A program made the translations under genes and the position numbers. Shown piece after piece: positions 22,919-29,658 of a DNA stretch of 33,369 nt (the first letter of the stretch is position 1; every line of letters begins with the position of its first letter). The stretch comes from Clostridia bacterium. Lineage in GTDB: Bacteria; Bacillota_A; Clostridia; Oscillospirales; CAG-272. The stretch is taken from positions 1 through 33,369 of the forward strand of contig JAFTRQ010000112.1 in NCBI GenBank assembly GCA_017462125.1. The letters run 5' to 3'. The notes under the pieces were generated by a model. That model was not told the origin of the DNA. It made no database searches and saw only the letters and a program-made list of their open reading frames with translations.

Positions 22919-25051
22919 TCAATCCTGTTGTGTTCTTCGAAGAATGTCTTCCTGAACGTCTCTGCTGAGGGTGACGTACAGAGCAGAGAAGCCCGATACT
23001 CTTACCACCAGCGACGGGTAACGCTCCGGATGCTCCATTGCGTCACGTAAAACCTCGGGGGACGTGGCGTTGATCTGTATTTCCTGCCCGCCTTTTGCGA
23101 AATATACCTTGATCAGATGTAACAGCTTCTCGCGCTTTCCATCCTCGAAAATGGAGGGGGAATATTTTTGGTTGATTACCGTTCCGCAGGCGCAACGGGT
23201 GTAATCGGGCTTTGATACGCTGAGGAGCGTGGAGGTGGCGCCCTTTACGTCGCGACCGTAGGTGGGAGATGCGGCGTCGGATAAGGGCTCCTTGGCAAGT
23301 CTGCCGTCGGGCGTTGCACCGATCCAATATCCTGCCCAAATGTTGCTTGTGTTTGCCGCCATGGCGATGTAGATGCCGCCTCCGTCGTAGGTGCGGTAGA
23401 GATCGAACTGATCGGACAGGAAGGACGTGAACCAGATTGCGTATTTATCCACAAAATCGTCGTTGTTGCCGTATTTTGGAGCGGCAAGAAGCTTTTCGCG
23501 TAAAGCCTCGTATCCCTCAAAATTGCATCGCATCGCGTCGGCAAGCTCGGTGAGCGTTGCCTCCTTGTCGCAGAAAACGACCTTTTCAATAGCGGCAAGG
23601 GAATCGCTTATCGTTCCCACACCCATAAGAGCCGCGCCGTGAACCGAGGGATAGCGTGCGCCGCCCATGTTGATGTCCCGACCTCTTTCAATGCAATCCT
23701 TGCAGAAGCAGGAGAGGAAGGGCGAGGTATAGTTTTCGGGATCGTTGATCACGTTGCCTTGATAAAAGCCGTCTACGTATTCCTTGACCCCGTGGACGAT
23801 CTGAGCTTCAAGATTTTTCATAAAAAGCTCCATCGTTGTGATCTCGTCAAGAGGCGCGGTTTTGATGCCCGTTCTGTTTTTGTCGAAGCCCTCGCCGTTG
23901 AACAGCACGTATTCAAGAAAACGAGGGGTGTCGAAGCGTCCGTCGCTCCAAGGCGGCTGCATACCTGTGATGAAGTTTTCGATGCATCCGACCATAGAAT
24001 AGTTGCGGACGTCGACCTCCTCGTAGCCGTACCGACGCAGAGCGGCCATATTGACCTCATCGTTCATGAGAGCGGGATATCCTAACCCTGTGCCGATCGA
24101 CTTGAGACATTCGTCCAAAAATTTATCGGGCACGTCTGCGGGGATGCGGGCTGAAAGGTTCGGCCCCGGCAGGTTGATGTTTTTTTCAGCCTGCAGCACA
24201 CAGTAGCTCAACTCGTTGACCGCACATTTGCCGGTCTGCGGATCTACTCCGCCGATGCAGATGTTGACGACGTCGTCAACGTTCAGATAGAAGCGCCGCT
24301 CACAAATTTTAAGGAGAGCGTTCTCAAGAAGCGCGATCGCACCATCTTGGGTCAGAGTCCCCGCTTCCACGTCACGGCAGTACAGCGGATACAGATACTG
24401 ATCCAGCCTTCCGAGTGCCATTGCGTATCGGGTTTCATATAAAAAGCAGGAATGAATCATCCATACCAGCTGTAATCCCTGAGCAAAGCTTTCGGGTGCC
24501 TTTTCAACGATGCTTTCGCAGTTTTCGGCGATCATCGCGAGTCTTTCGGAATCATACCCGTCGGTGCCCATCAGCTCTCTCGCGCGCTTTGCGTGCTTTT
24601 GCAGTCTTTCCTGCAGACCGCCCAAGGAGGCGCGCATACTGTCCAGAAAATCAAGAGCCTCCGTTTCGCCTGCGTGCTGCTTTTCTGATTCTGCTATGCT
24701 TGCAAGAAGCCCACCGATGCCAACGCTCAGCACTCTTTCAAAATCGGGCGCGAAATGGTCTTGGTTTTGGATGAACGTGCGCTCCGGATACAGTGCGACC
24801 GCCGCTTCGCTCTCTTTTATCTCTTCCTGCGAAGGAGACATAAACAGACTTCTTGTGCTTCCGACGATCAGGTCGTTTTTATAGATATAGGGTGTTGGCT
24901 CCACAAAAAGCGAGACGATGCCGTCGGCGCGTTTCCCTGAAGGAGAGCTGTGAGTGCCGTTTCGGTATCCTATCGCGCGGAAATAGTGCGGATAGAATTG
25001 TCCTTTGGGCGGATTTTTAAATTCTTCCTTTAAGCGTTCTGTCAGATTCAT
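22919..25051 (-). CDS. Glycyl radical enzyme, dehydratase/lyase-like, substrate unknown
   Basis: This 710-residue enzyme has both GRE hallmarks: the active-site loop VGCIEN (thiyl Cys355, Glu357) and the C-terminal glycyl radical loop RVSGFSA (Gly687). A single Cys followed two residues later by Glu is typical of the dehydratase/lyase branch (glycerol, propanediol, choline and hydroxyproline enzymes), not pyruvate formate-lyase, which has two adjacent cysteines. The residue after Glu is Asn here, whereas Pro is usual in several characterised members, and the length is below the usual 780-850. GGAGG lies 10 bases before the ATG at 25051. No microcompartment or sulphite-pathway genes are nearby. 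The downstream activase and dehydrogenase form one operon with it. Confidence 0.93.
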   Translation of the reverse strand: MNLTERLKEEFKNPPKGQFYPHYFRAIGYRNGTHSSPSGKRADGIVSLFVEPTPYIYKNDLIVGSTRSLFMSPSQEEIKESEAAVALYPERTFIQNQDHFAPDFERVLSVGIGGLLASIAESEKQHAGETEALDFLDSMRASLGGLQERLQKHAKRARELMGTDGYDSERLAMIAENCESIVEKAPESFAQGLQLVWMIHSCFLYETRYAMALGRLDQYLYPLYCRDVEAGTLTQDGAIALLENALLKICERRFYLNVDDVVNICIGGVDPQTGKCAVNELSYCVLQAEKNINLPGPNLSARIPADVPDKFLDECLKSIGTGLGYPALMNDEVNMAALRRYGYEEVDVRNYSMVGCIENFITGMQPPWSDGRFDTPRFLEYVLFNGEGFDKNRTGIKTAPLDEITTMELFMKNLEAQIVHGVKEYVDGFYQGNVINDPENYTSPFLSCFCKDCIERGRDINMGGARYPSVHGAALMGVGTISDSLAAIEKVVFCDKEATLTELADAMRCNFEGYEALREKLLAAPKYGNNDDFVDKYAIWFTSFLSDQFDLYRTYDGGGIYIAMAANTSNIWAGYWIGATPDGRLAKEPLSDAASPTYGRDVKGATSTLLSVSKPDYTRCACGTVINQKYSPSIFEDGKREKLLHLIKVYFAKGGQEIQINATSPEVLRDAMEHPERYPSLVVRVSGFSALYVTLSRDVQEDILRRTQQD

Positions 25052-25089
25052 CAGATCACCTCCGAAAAGAGTATAGCTGTATAGATTCA

Positions 25090-25118
25090 GTATAACACAG
25101 CGGGGATTTTTAGTCAAT
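25090..25118 (-). promoter_or_regulatory. Promoter of the GRE operon
   Basis: On the minus strand, TTGACT (25118-25113) and TATACT (25095-25090) have a 17-base spacer, and TGTGT precedes the -10 as an extended element. The leader is about 35 bases. Confidence 0.78.
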
Positions 25119-25198
25119 ATATAAATTTGTAAAAGTTTGAAGAATGCTTTTACAGAACGTAAGCCTTATCGTTTGCGTGGGCTTGTTATATAATAAAA

Positions 25199-25221
25199 AA
25201 AGAGGAACGATGTTCCTCTTT
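25199..25221 (-). terminator. Terminator of the small-gene pair
   Basis: AAAGAGGAAC and GTTCCTCTTT form a 10-bp stem with a GAT loop, followed on the minus strand by a T-tract. It lies about 40 bases past the stop of the gene at 25262. Confidence 0.88.
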
Positions 25222-25261
25222 CTTGTTTTTGTGATTTGCGACTGAAATAGATGACATCAAT

Positions 25262-25690
25262 TTAAGTTAAATCAAGAGTTGTAAAACCTGCATCATTCAG
25301 CTTTTTCTGAAAAGCATAAAATTCAGAACGCTCTTTTGCATACGGATTTAATCTAATTTTTTGTAAAAATCGTGTGAAAACAGTTTTTTTCAAAGGAATA
25401 TAAATTCTTGTGTGATGTTCGGGTGTGAAAAATTCAAAAAATGGGAAGCACCTACCGCCTACACATTTCAATCCACCGTTGTTTTCGTCCGGCGATATAC
25501 CTTGTGCTAAATAGAAATTTCTAGCGCAGTCATTAAGGACGCTTTTTTTGGTATCCAAATACCCTTTCTTATAAAAAAGGGCTTCCGAGGTGATTTCTTT
25601 GACATCATCAAACGGGACTTTTATTACAGTTGCTTCGTCCTCAATATGATATGTTTCTTGGATTTCTTTATAGAAATCTTCCCAATTCAT
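25262..25690 (-). CDS. Hypothetical protein, 142 residues
   Basis: I do not recognise this protein. It looks soluble and mixed alpha/beta, with a central segment CVGGRCFPFFEFFTPEHHTR containing two cysteines and two adjacent histidines, and a basic helical stretch (FTRFLQKIRLNPYAKER) before the C-terminus. I chose the ATG at 25690, which has AAAGGCGG upstream, over one eight codons earlier. It follows the gene at 25727 by 36 bases and shares its promoter, so the two likely act together. The AT-rich composition and the nearby mobile-looking array suggest accessory DNA, but no toxin or phage motif is visible. Confidence 0.65.
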   Translation of the reverse strand: MNWEDFYKEIQETYHIEDEATVIKVPFDDVKEITSEALFYKKGYLDTKKSVLNDCARNFYLAQGISPDENNGGLKCVGGRCFPFFEFFTPEHHTRIYIPLKKTVFTRFLQKIRLNPYAKERSEFYAFQKKLNDAGFTTLDLT

Positions 25691-25726
25691 ATCGTTACCG
25701 CCTTTCGTTATCATTTTTGTCTACTA

Positions 25727-25939
25727 TCAAGCCACCTGCAATAATCCTCTAACAACTTTTTGTTTTTTATCAAAATCAAGCATTTCTGTTTTTTTCTCAT
25801 TGATTTCGTACGCTTTTCGGATAATATCGTAAGCGTATTGCTCGTCCTCGGTTTGAGGTGGATTTTCGAGAAAGGACAGTTTGCATCGTAGCAGAGTCAA
25901 TTTCACTTGATAGTAGGGTAATAAATTTGGTTTTGACAT
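25727..25939 (-). CDS. Small hypothetical protein, 70 residues
   Basis: This small, mostly helical and charged protein (helices at about 8-25 and 33-60) is not recognised. AAGGAG lies directly upstream of the ATG at 25939, and a promoter with TATAAT precedes it. The alternative longer frame has no ribosome site. It is the first gene of a two-gene unit with the 142-residue protein, an arrangement that would fit an antitoxin-toxin or small regulator pair, but nothing in the sequence proves this. Confidence 0.65.
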   Translation of the reverse strand: MSKPNLLPYYQVKLTLLRCKLSFLENPPQTEDEQYAYDIIRKAYEINEKKTEMLDFDKKQKVVRGLLQVA

Positions 25940-25967
25940 TTCCGCGCTCCTTTCGGGTGGTAAACAC

Positions 25968-25995
25968 ATTATACCGAAAGAGGACGGGAATGCAA
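25968..25995 (-). promoter_or_regulatory. Promoter of the small-gene pair
   Basis: On the minus strand, TTGCAT (25995-25990) and TATAAT (25973-25968) are 16 bases apart, one base shorter than the optimum. The -10 is perfect. Confidence 0.6.
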
Positions 25996-26011
25996 GAAAA
26001 GTTTTTGAAAA

Positions 26012-26371
26012 TTATTTGTTATCTTGGTTGGATTTTGCTGTTCTGCAAGAGGAAACGAGCATTACACGGATCGTTGCACATTTGTCTGACAAGATTTTGT
26101 ACTGCTGGTCATCAATATAATTTGTTCTATGTAAAAGCTCAATCCAATAGCCTGTTTCACTTGCTTCTTTGAGAGCGATTTCAAGCTTCGAAATAAAATC
26201 CTTCTTACCTTGCGCATACTGTACTTCGTGGATGTTTGCGCCGATAGATGTTCCGCTTCTGCCAATCTGATTAGCGATAACGGATTCGTGATTGGATTTC
26301 AGATATTTGACAAGATTTATAATATCAACGGAAAAATCCATTGATAATTCTCGCAGTTTAGATTCTGCCAT
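26012..26371 (-). CDS. Four-helix-bundle protein (S23/IVP family)
   Basis: The 119-residue protein has the pattern of the four-helix-bundle family named after proteins encoded in 23S rRNA intervening sequences: an early LVKYLKSN, QIGRSGTSIGANIHEVQYAQGKKDF in the middle (helix 2), ALKEASETGYWIELL and a final CATIRVML helix. Relatives include the Avd accessory protein of diversity-generating retroelements, which binds RNA or DNA. It is not inside an rRNA here. GAGGTG precedes the ATG, and its promoter touches an array of small hairpins (26426-26598), which I suspect is functionally linked. The family call is firm; function is unknown. Confidence 0.92.
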   Translation of the reverse strand: MAESKLRELSMDFSVDIINLVKYLKSNHESVIANQIGRSGTSIGANIHEVQYAQGKKDFISKLEIALKEASETGYWIELLHRTNYIDDQQYKILSDKCATIRVMLVSSCRTAKSNQDNK

Positions 26372-26394
26372 AATCGCACCTCACTTTCGATTAT

Positions 26395-26423
26395 ATTATA
26401 GCATATTTTTGACTGTTTGTAAA
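26395..26423 (-). promoter_or_regulatory. Promoter of the four-helix-bundle gene
   Basis: On the minus strand, TTTACA (26423-26418) and TATAAT (26400-26395) are 17 bases apart, with TATGC as an extended -10. The -35 ends two bases from the first unit of the hairpin array, so array and promoter are directly joined. Confidence 0.72.
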
Positions 26424-26425
26424 TA

Positions 26426-26598
26426 GTGATGTTGCGGCGTTGCCGCAGTGATGTTGTGCTAACGCACAGTGATGTTTTGCTCCTTCGTCGCAAAGTGGTG
26501 TGATGTGTTCCGCATCCTCACGCGCGAAGCGCACATCACTTGCGAAGAAAACATCACGCCCGAAGGGCACATCTCGTTCCGCGCAAGCGGAACACATC
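26426..26598. repeat. Hairpin array with GTGATGT linkers, left and right halves inverted
   Basis: GTGATGT begins at 26426, 26448, 26469 and 26500 on the plus strand, and its complement ACATCAC at 26533 and 26551, with degenerate copies at 26569 and 26594. Small stems fill the gaps: TGCGGC/GCCGCA with loop GTT, TGTGC/GCACA with loop TAAC, TTTGC/GCAAA, GCGC/GCGC, CCC/GGG and GTTCCGC/GCGGAAC. The stems differ in sequence while the linker is constant. Outer blocks GATGTGTTCCGC (26502-26513) and GCGGAACACATC (26587-26598) are exact complements. The same design recurs at 33267-33369. Confidence 0.85.
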
Positions 26599-26608
26599 GT
26601 TCAAAAAA

Positions 26609-26636
26609 GCCTATCACGTAAGTGATAGGCTTTTTT
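26609..26636 (-). terminator. Terminator after tRNA-Gln
   Basis: GCCTATCAC and GTGATAGGC form a perfect 9-bp stem with a GTAA loop, flanked by A and T runs on both sides. It lies next to the 3-prime end of the minus-strand tRNA-Gln and separates it from the hairpin array. Confidence 0.92.
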
Positions 26637-26637
26637 G

Positions 26638-26713
26638 TGGCTGGGGCACAGGGATTCGAACCCCGGTAATGACGGAGTCAGAGTCCGTTGCCTTACCGCT
26701 TGGCGATGCCCCA
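26638..26713 (-). tRNA. tRNA-Gln (anticodon CTG)
   Basis: On the minus strand the gene starts TGGGGCA and ends TGCCCCA, G and an encoded CCA. The D stem is GCC/GGC, the anticodon stem ACGGA/TCCGT encloses CTCTGAC (anticodon CTG) and the T loop is TTCGAAT. The 76-base length fits. TGGGG-type acceptors are typical of bacterial tRNA-Gln. Confidence 0.95.
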
Positions 26714-27082
26714 ATATTTGGTTCCTGTCTTGACGACCTACATATTATATCAAAAGATTTTCGATTTGTCAATAGGTTTTTGAAAATTTTTTTGAAAAAA
26801 TTATAAAGTCGTAAAGCTCGCTGTTTTTGTCGGGCTGCTTTGATCATATGAAGATGATTTGCCAAGATGGTGTAAGTTATTCGCTACGAATAAAAAACAT
26901 TAAAAAAAGGCTTAAAACACAACAAAAAGTTAAAAATGCAACAATGAATAGAGTAAATTGAGACCGAATACCTTGCGATACAGCAGAAATGCTGTGTGTC
27001 GAACGGATTCAGAACCCATACGCACAACCGCAAGCGGCTGTGGTGTAACGTTTCTCTTGACCAATCGGGCAGAGCAAACAAA
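26714..27082. other. Intergenic region between the tRNA genes
   Basis: No gene is supported here. The left part is AT-rich. The right part has small hairpins: ACAGCA/TGCTGT with loop GAAA (26980-26995), and CACA-A-CCGC/GCGG-C-TGTG with loop AA (27023-27042). They resemble the array stems but lack the GTGATRT linker. Confidence 0.5.
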
Positions 27083-27106
27083 AAAAGAGGGGCAAGCCCT
27101 CTTTTC
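27083..27106 (-). terminator. Terminator after tRNA-Arg
   Basis: AAAGAGGG and CCCTCTTT form an 8-bp stem with a GCAAG loop and lie five bases past the 3-prime end of tRNA-Arg. The minus-strand transcript then runs into a T-tract. Confidence 0.88.
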
Positions 27107-27110
27107 TGTT

Positions 27111-27187
27111 TGGCCTACCCGAACGGATTCGAACCGTTGACCTTCAGAGTCGGAGTCTGACGCGCTATCCAGCTGTGCCACGGGTAG
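27111..27187 (-). tRNA. tRNA-Arg (anticodon CCG)
   Basis: On the minus strand the acceptor stem is CTACCCG/CGGGTAG with discriminator G and encoded CCA. The anticodon stem TCAGA/TCTGA encloses CTCCGAC (anticodon CCG), and the T arm is AACGG-TTCGAAT-CCGTT. The D stem GCAC/GCGC has one mismatch. Length is 77 bases. Confidence 0.93.
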
Positions 27188-27553
27188 GTATGAAAGATAC
27201 TTCTCGTATGGAATAGTATAGCATAATTTATGCCGATTTTCAAGCCCTTTTTGAAAAAAATGTGCGTGAGTTTTTCGCCGTAGATCGACAAAATCTGTCA
27301 GCGACCTGCGTTGTTCAACAAAAAGCGACGCTGTGGAAGGTTATTAACGAAATGATTCTGTTGTTACATATAATATATAATGAAAGAATTATTTCGACTC
27401 GGAAAATACCTGTTTTTACCAAAAGGAGTCAACGGTTGTTGATTCAACCAACTAAAATATTGGATAAATGAATGAATAAACGACAAAAACAAGAGGATAA
27501 ATTGTGCAAAGCGCCGAAACTAAACAAAGGAAGTTCCAATTTCGGCGAAATTG
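27188..27553. other. Gene-free stretch upstream of the surface island
   Basis: Nothing is supported in these 366 bases. A possible 69-residue reading at 27262-27471 has no ribosome site and no recognisable protein character. The stretch is AT-rich, with a TATAATATATAATG run near 27370 that could be a chance -10 sequence. Confidence 0.5.
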
Positions 27554-27582
27554 TTGACATTGAAATTTGGGTATGGTATAAT
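27554..27582 (+). promoter_or_regulatory. Promoter of the surface-fibre island
   Basis: TTGACA (27554-27559) and TATAAT (27577-27582) are a full consensus pair with a 17-base spacer and TATGG extended -10. A leader of about 120 bases precedes the first gene. Confidence 0.85.
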
Positions 27583-27593
27583 TAGCGTGGAGT

Positions 27594-27674
27594 GTCCTCC
27601 AAATTTTGGAGCAGCTTTTGCTACTTGGAGGACTGCTTGCTTAATTCACGAATCGACGCGACGTTTCGCGATTC
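27594..27674 (+). promoter_or_regulatory. Structured leader of the island's first gene
   Basis: GTCCTCCAA (27594-27602) pairs perfectly with TTGGAGGAC (27625-27633), with a smaller AGC/GCT stem inside. A second hairpin joins GAATCG (27650-27655) to CGATTC (27669-27674). The strong ribosome site AGGAGG follows at about 27696. The leader is not a riboswitch class I recognise and has no clear terminator. Confidence 0.5.
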
Positions 27675-27709
27675 ATATAAGCGATTTAGTTTGACAGGAG
27701 GCGACAGAG

Positions 27710-29011
27710 ATGCAAAATGGCATTGACCAGGCTAAAAAGGTACGGTATCTGCAAATAACGTCAGCCGTTTTGGCGGTCTTGCTTGTGATAAGCATTGTCG
27801 CATTGGCGGTCGTTATGAGCGATCGCGGCGACGTATCCAAATCTAAGGACAACGTTATAGATCCCAACAATACGGATGCGGAGATTTCCGCAGGCGAGGT
27901 GCAACGCCCGCAGTTCGTTATGCTGGCAAGCTCGTCGGAAACCGAAGATTTTAAATTGACTTGGTTCAGCAGAGACGAGCAAAAGGAAATCATCCTTAAT
28001 AATATGCTGCCCGGCGACAGCGAAAGCAGACAGTATGAGGTTACGGTAAAATACAAAAAAGCCGAGTCTATTTACATGGGCGTAACGGTTACGGAGGCAA
28101 CGGGAACATATAAGCTGTCCGACGTTCTGAAGCTGAAGGTTGAGGCAAGCGTAAACGGCGCTGCCAAGACCACGCTGTACGATGGCTTAATGGTCAATCT
28201 TGGCCCTGACGGCAATAACGTTGGCTTGAATCTTCCCGATACCGACAGTGATCGCACCGTTACCTATACCTTGACGGTGTATCTTGACAGAACGGTTGGA
28301 AACAGCTATCAGAATAAAACCTTGACCGCGGAATTCTCTTGGTGGATCGAGAAGGAAGAGGTAATTACCGAGACTACCGAGGAAACAACCGAGGAGATTA
28401 CGGAAACTACTGAAGAAACAACCGAAGAGCCTACTGAGACTACCGAGGAAACAACCGAGGAGATTACGGAAACTACTGAAGAAACAACCGAAGAGCCTAC
28501 TGAGACTACCGAGGAAACCACCGAGGAGCCCACTGAGACTACCGAGGAGACAACCGAGGAGCCCACCGAGACTACCGAGGAAACAACCGAGGAGCCCACT
28601 GAGACTACCGAGGAAACCACCGAGGAGATCACCGAGACTACCGAGGAGCCTACCGAGGAGATCACCGAGACTACCGAGGAGCCTACCGAGGAGATCACCG
28701 AGACTACCGAGGAAACAACCGAGGAGCCCACTGAGACCACCGAGGAAACAACCGAGGAGCCTACGGAAACCACCGAAGAAACCACAGAAGAGCCTACGGA
28801 AACCGAGACCGAAACCGAGACAGAGCCTGAGGAGCCTTGGTGCGAAAAGCCCGAGACCTGTATCTGGCCTTGGCTCCACGATATTGGCGTTAAGTATCCC
28901 GCCTGCCACGTGATCCCCTTGTCGATCCCCGGCGGCGCGACTGCAACCCTTATCGCGGGATGGGTACTCCTGACCGTTTGGAAGAAGCGTGAGAAGAGGT
29001 GGAAGAAGTAA
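27710..29011 (+). CDS. Surface protein with TasA-like domain and Glu/Thr repeats
   Basis: The 433-residue protein has an N-terminal membrane segment (about 13-36), then a beta-rich domain (about 65-212) with the TasA-like stretch MLPGDSESRQYEVTVKYKK, and then about 155 residues of Glu/Thr/Pro repeats (218-372). The C-terminus has three cysteines, a proline/glycine turn, a hydrophobic segment (about 408-424) and a basic tail (KKREKRWKK). This end looks like a membrane anchor or sorting signal, but it has no LPXTG motif and no sortase is nearby. It is first in the island, and its stop overlaps the next start by one base. It probably spans the wall with the repeats as a stalk, by inference. Confidence 0.88.
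   Translation: MQNGIDQAKKVRYLQITSAVLAVLLVISIVALAVVMSDRGDVSKSKDNVIDPNNTDAEISAGEVQRPQFVMLASSSETEDFKLTWFSRDEQKEIILNNMLPGDSESRQYEVTVKYKKAESIYMGVTVTEATGTYKLSDVLKLKVEASVNGAAKTTLYDGLMVNLGPDGNNVGLNLPDTDSDRTVTYTLTVYLDRTVGNSYQNKTLTAEFSWWIEKEEVITETTEETTEEITETTEETTEEPTETTEETTEEITETTEETTEEPTETTEETTEEPTETTEETTEEPTETTEETTEEPTETTEETTEEITETTEEPTEEITETTEEPTEEITETTEETTEEPTETTEETTEEPTETTEETTEEPTETETETETEPEEPWCEKPETCIWPWLHDIGVKYPACHVIPLSIPGGATATLIAGWVLLTVWKKREKRWKK
28361..28825 (+). repeat. Coding Glu/Thr tandem repeat
   Basis: Variants of the unit TETTEETTEEP (with Ile sometimes replacing Pro, and short forms with EEPTEE) repeat about a dozen times. DNA units are near-identical in places, so copy number could vary by slippage or recombination. 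The reverse strand is also open across the repeat and yields spurious long readings. Confidence 0.95.
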
Positions 29012-29613
29012 TGAGCGAAAGAATGAACAATACCAAAAATAAAAAGGTCACGCGTATGCTGGCCGTCCATCTGATCCTGACGGTCCTGCTGGCAATCTGC
29101 CTGCTTGTGACCACGGGTGCGTTGGTGCTTTCCAGCGTGTCGATCGGCGGCAACGTGTTTACCACGGCAACCTTCGACATCGAGCTCTATAACGGAGACG
29201 GTGTGCTGGAGGGGCCCGTGATCACTGCCGATGACGGCTATCTTTTCGAGCCGGGAATGACTGTGAAAAAGCCCTTTACCTTGAAGAACGCGGGTACTGT
29301 TGACGCATACTTCAGAATCTATTTTGAGGGTGTGACGGGCGGTCTTGCAGACGTCCTTGAGGTAAAGATCACCGACGCAAACGACGTTGTGCTGTACGAT
29401 TGGGACAGTATGACCAATATGCTTGAAGCAAACGCGCAGGCGGCTGATCGCATTCTGATGGCGAACAGCGAGCTTGAGCTGTACATCTGGTTCCATATGC
29501 CCGAGGATATGGGCAATACCGCAAAGAATATGACTCTTGCCTTCGACCTGTGTGCCGATGCGGTGCAGGTCAAGAACAATGCGGGCAAGGAATTCGGTAC
29601 AGCTGCTCCGTAA
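29011..29613 (+). CDS. TasA/camelysin-like SipW substrate
   Basis: The 200-residue protein has an N-terminal hydrophobic segment (about 17-42) and then the camelysin/TasA pattern: GGNVFTTATFDIELYNGDG, EPGMTVKKPFTLKNAGTVDAYFRIYFEG and a beta-sandwich body to the end. Family members are cut by SipW-type signal peptidase and form or anchor extracellular fibres. The ATG at 29011 overlaps the previous stop; a GTG four codons earlier is an alternative and the nearby GAGG could serve either. The peptidase gene follows 45 bases later. The fibre role is inferred from the family. Confidence 0.9.
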   Translation: MSERMNNTKNKKVTRMLAVHLILTVLLAICLLVTTGALVLSSVSIGGNVFTTATFDIELYNGDGVLEGPVITADDGYLFEPGMTVKKPFTLKNAGTVDAYFRIYFEGVTGGLADVLEVKITDANDVVLYDWDSMTNMLEANAQAADRILMANSELELYIWFHMPEDMGNTAKNMTLAFDLCADAVQVKNNAGKEFGTAAP

Positions 29614-29658
29614 AAAACTTGAAAGCCCCAAAACGTAAAGATGTGAGGCAATTTTGAT

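Noticed and set aside
26426..26598. CRISPR array
   Set aside because: The constant part is only 7 bases, intervals are self-complementary stems and the halves are inverted, which does not fit CRISPR architecture.
27001..27020. Remnant of a tRNA T arm
   Set aside because: It shares only CGAACGGATTC with the nearby tRNA-Arg; no other tRNA arm can be matched.
27262..27471. Small plus-strand gene of 69 residues
   Set aside because: No ribosome site, no promoter at a suitable distance and no protein-like pattern.
28361..28825. CRISPR-like direct repeats
   Set aside because: The repeats are in frame, encode Glu/Thr/Pro units, have no unique spacers and lack cas genes nearby.
28960..29011. Sortase signal at the C-terminus of the repeat protein
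   Set aside because: There is no LPXTG or near variant, and no sortase gene in the window; only a hydrophobic helix and basic tail are seen.
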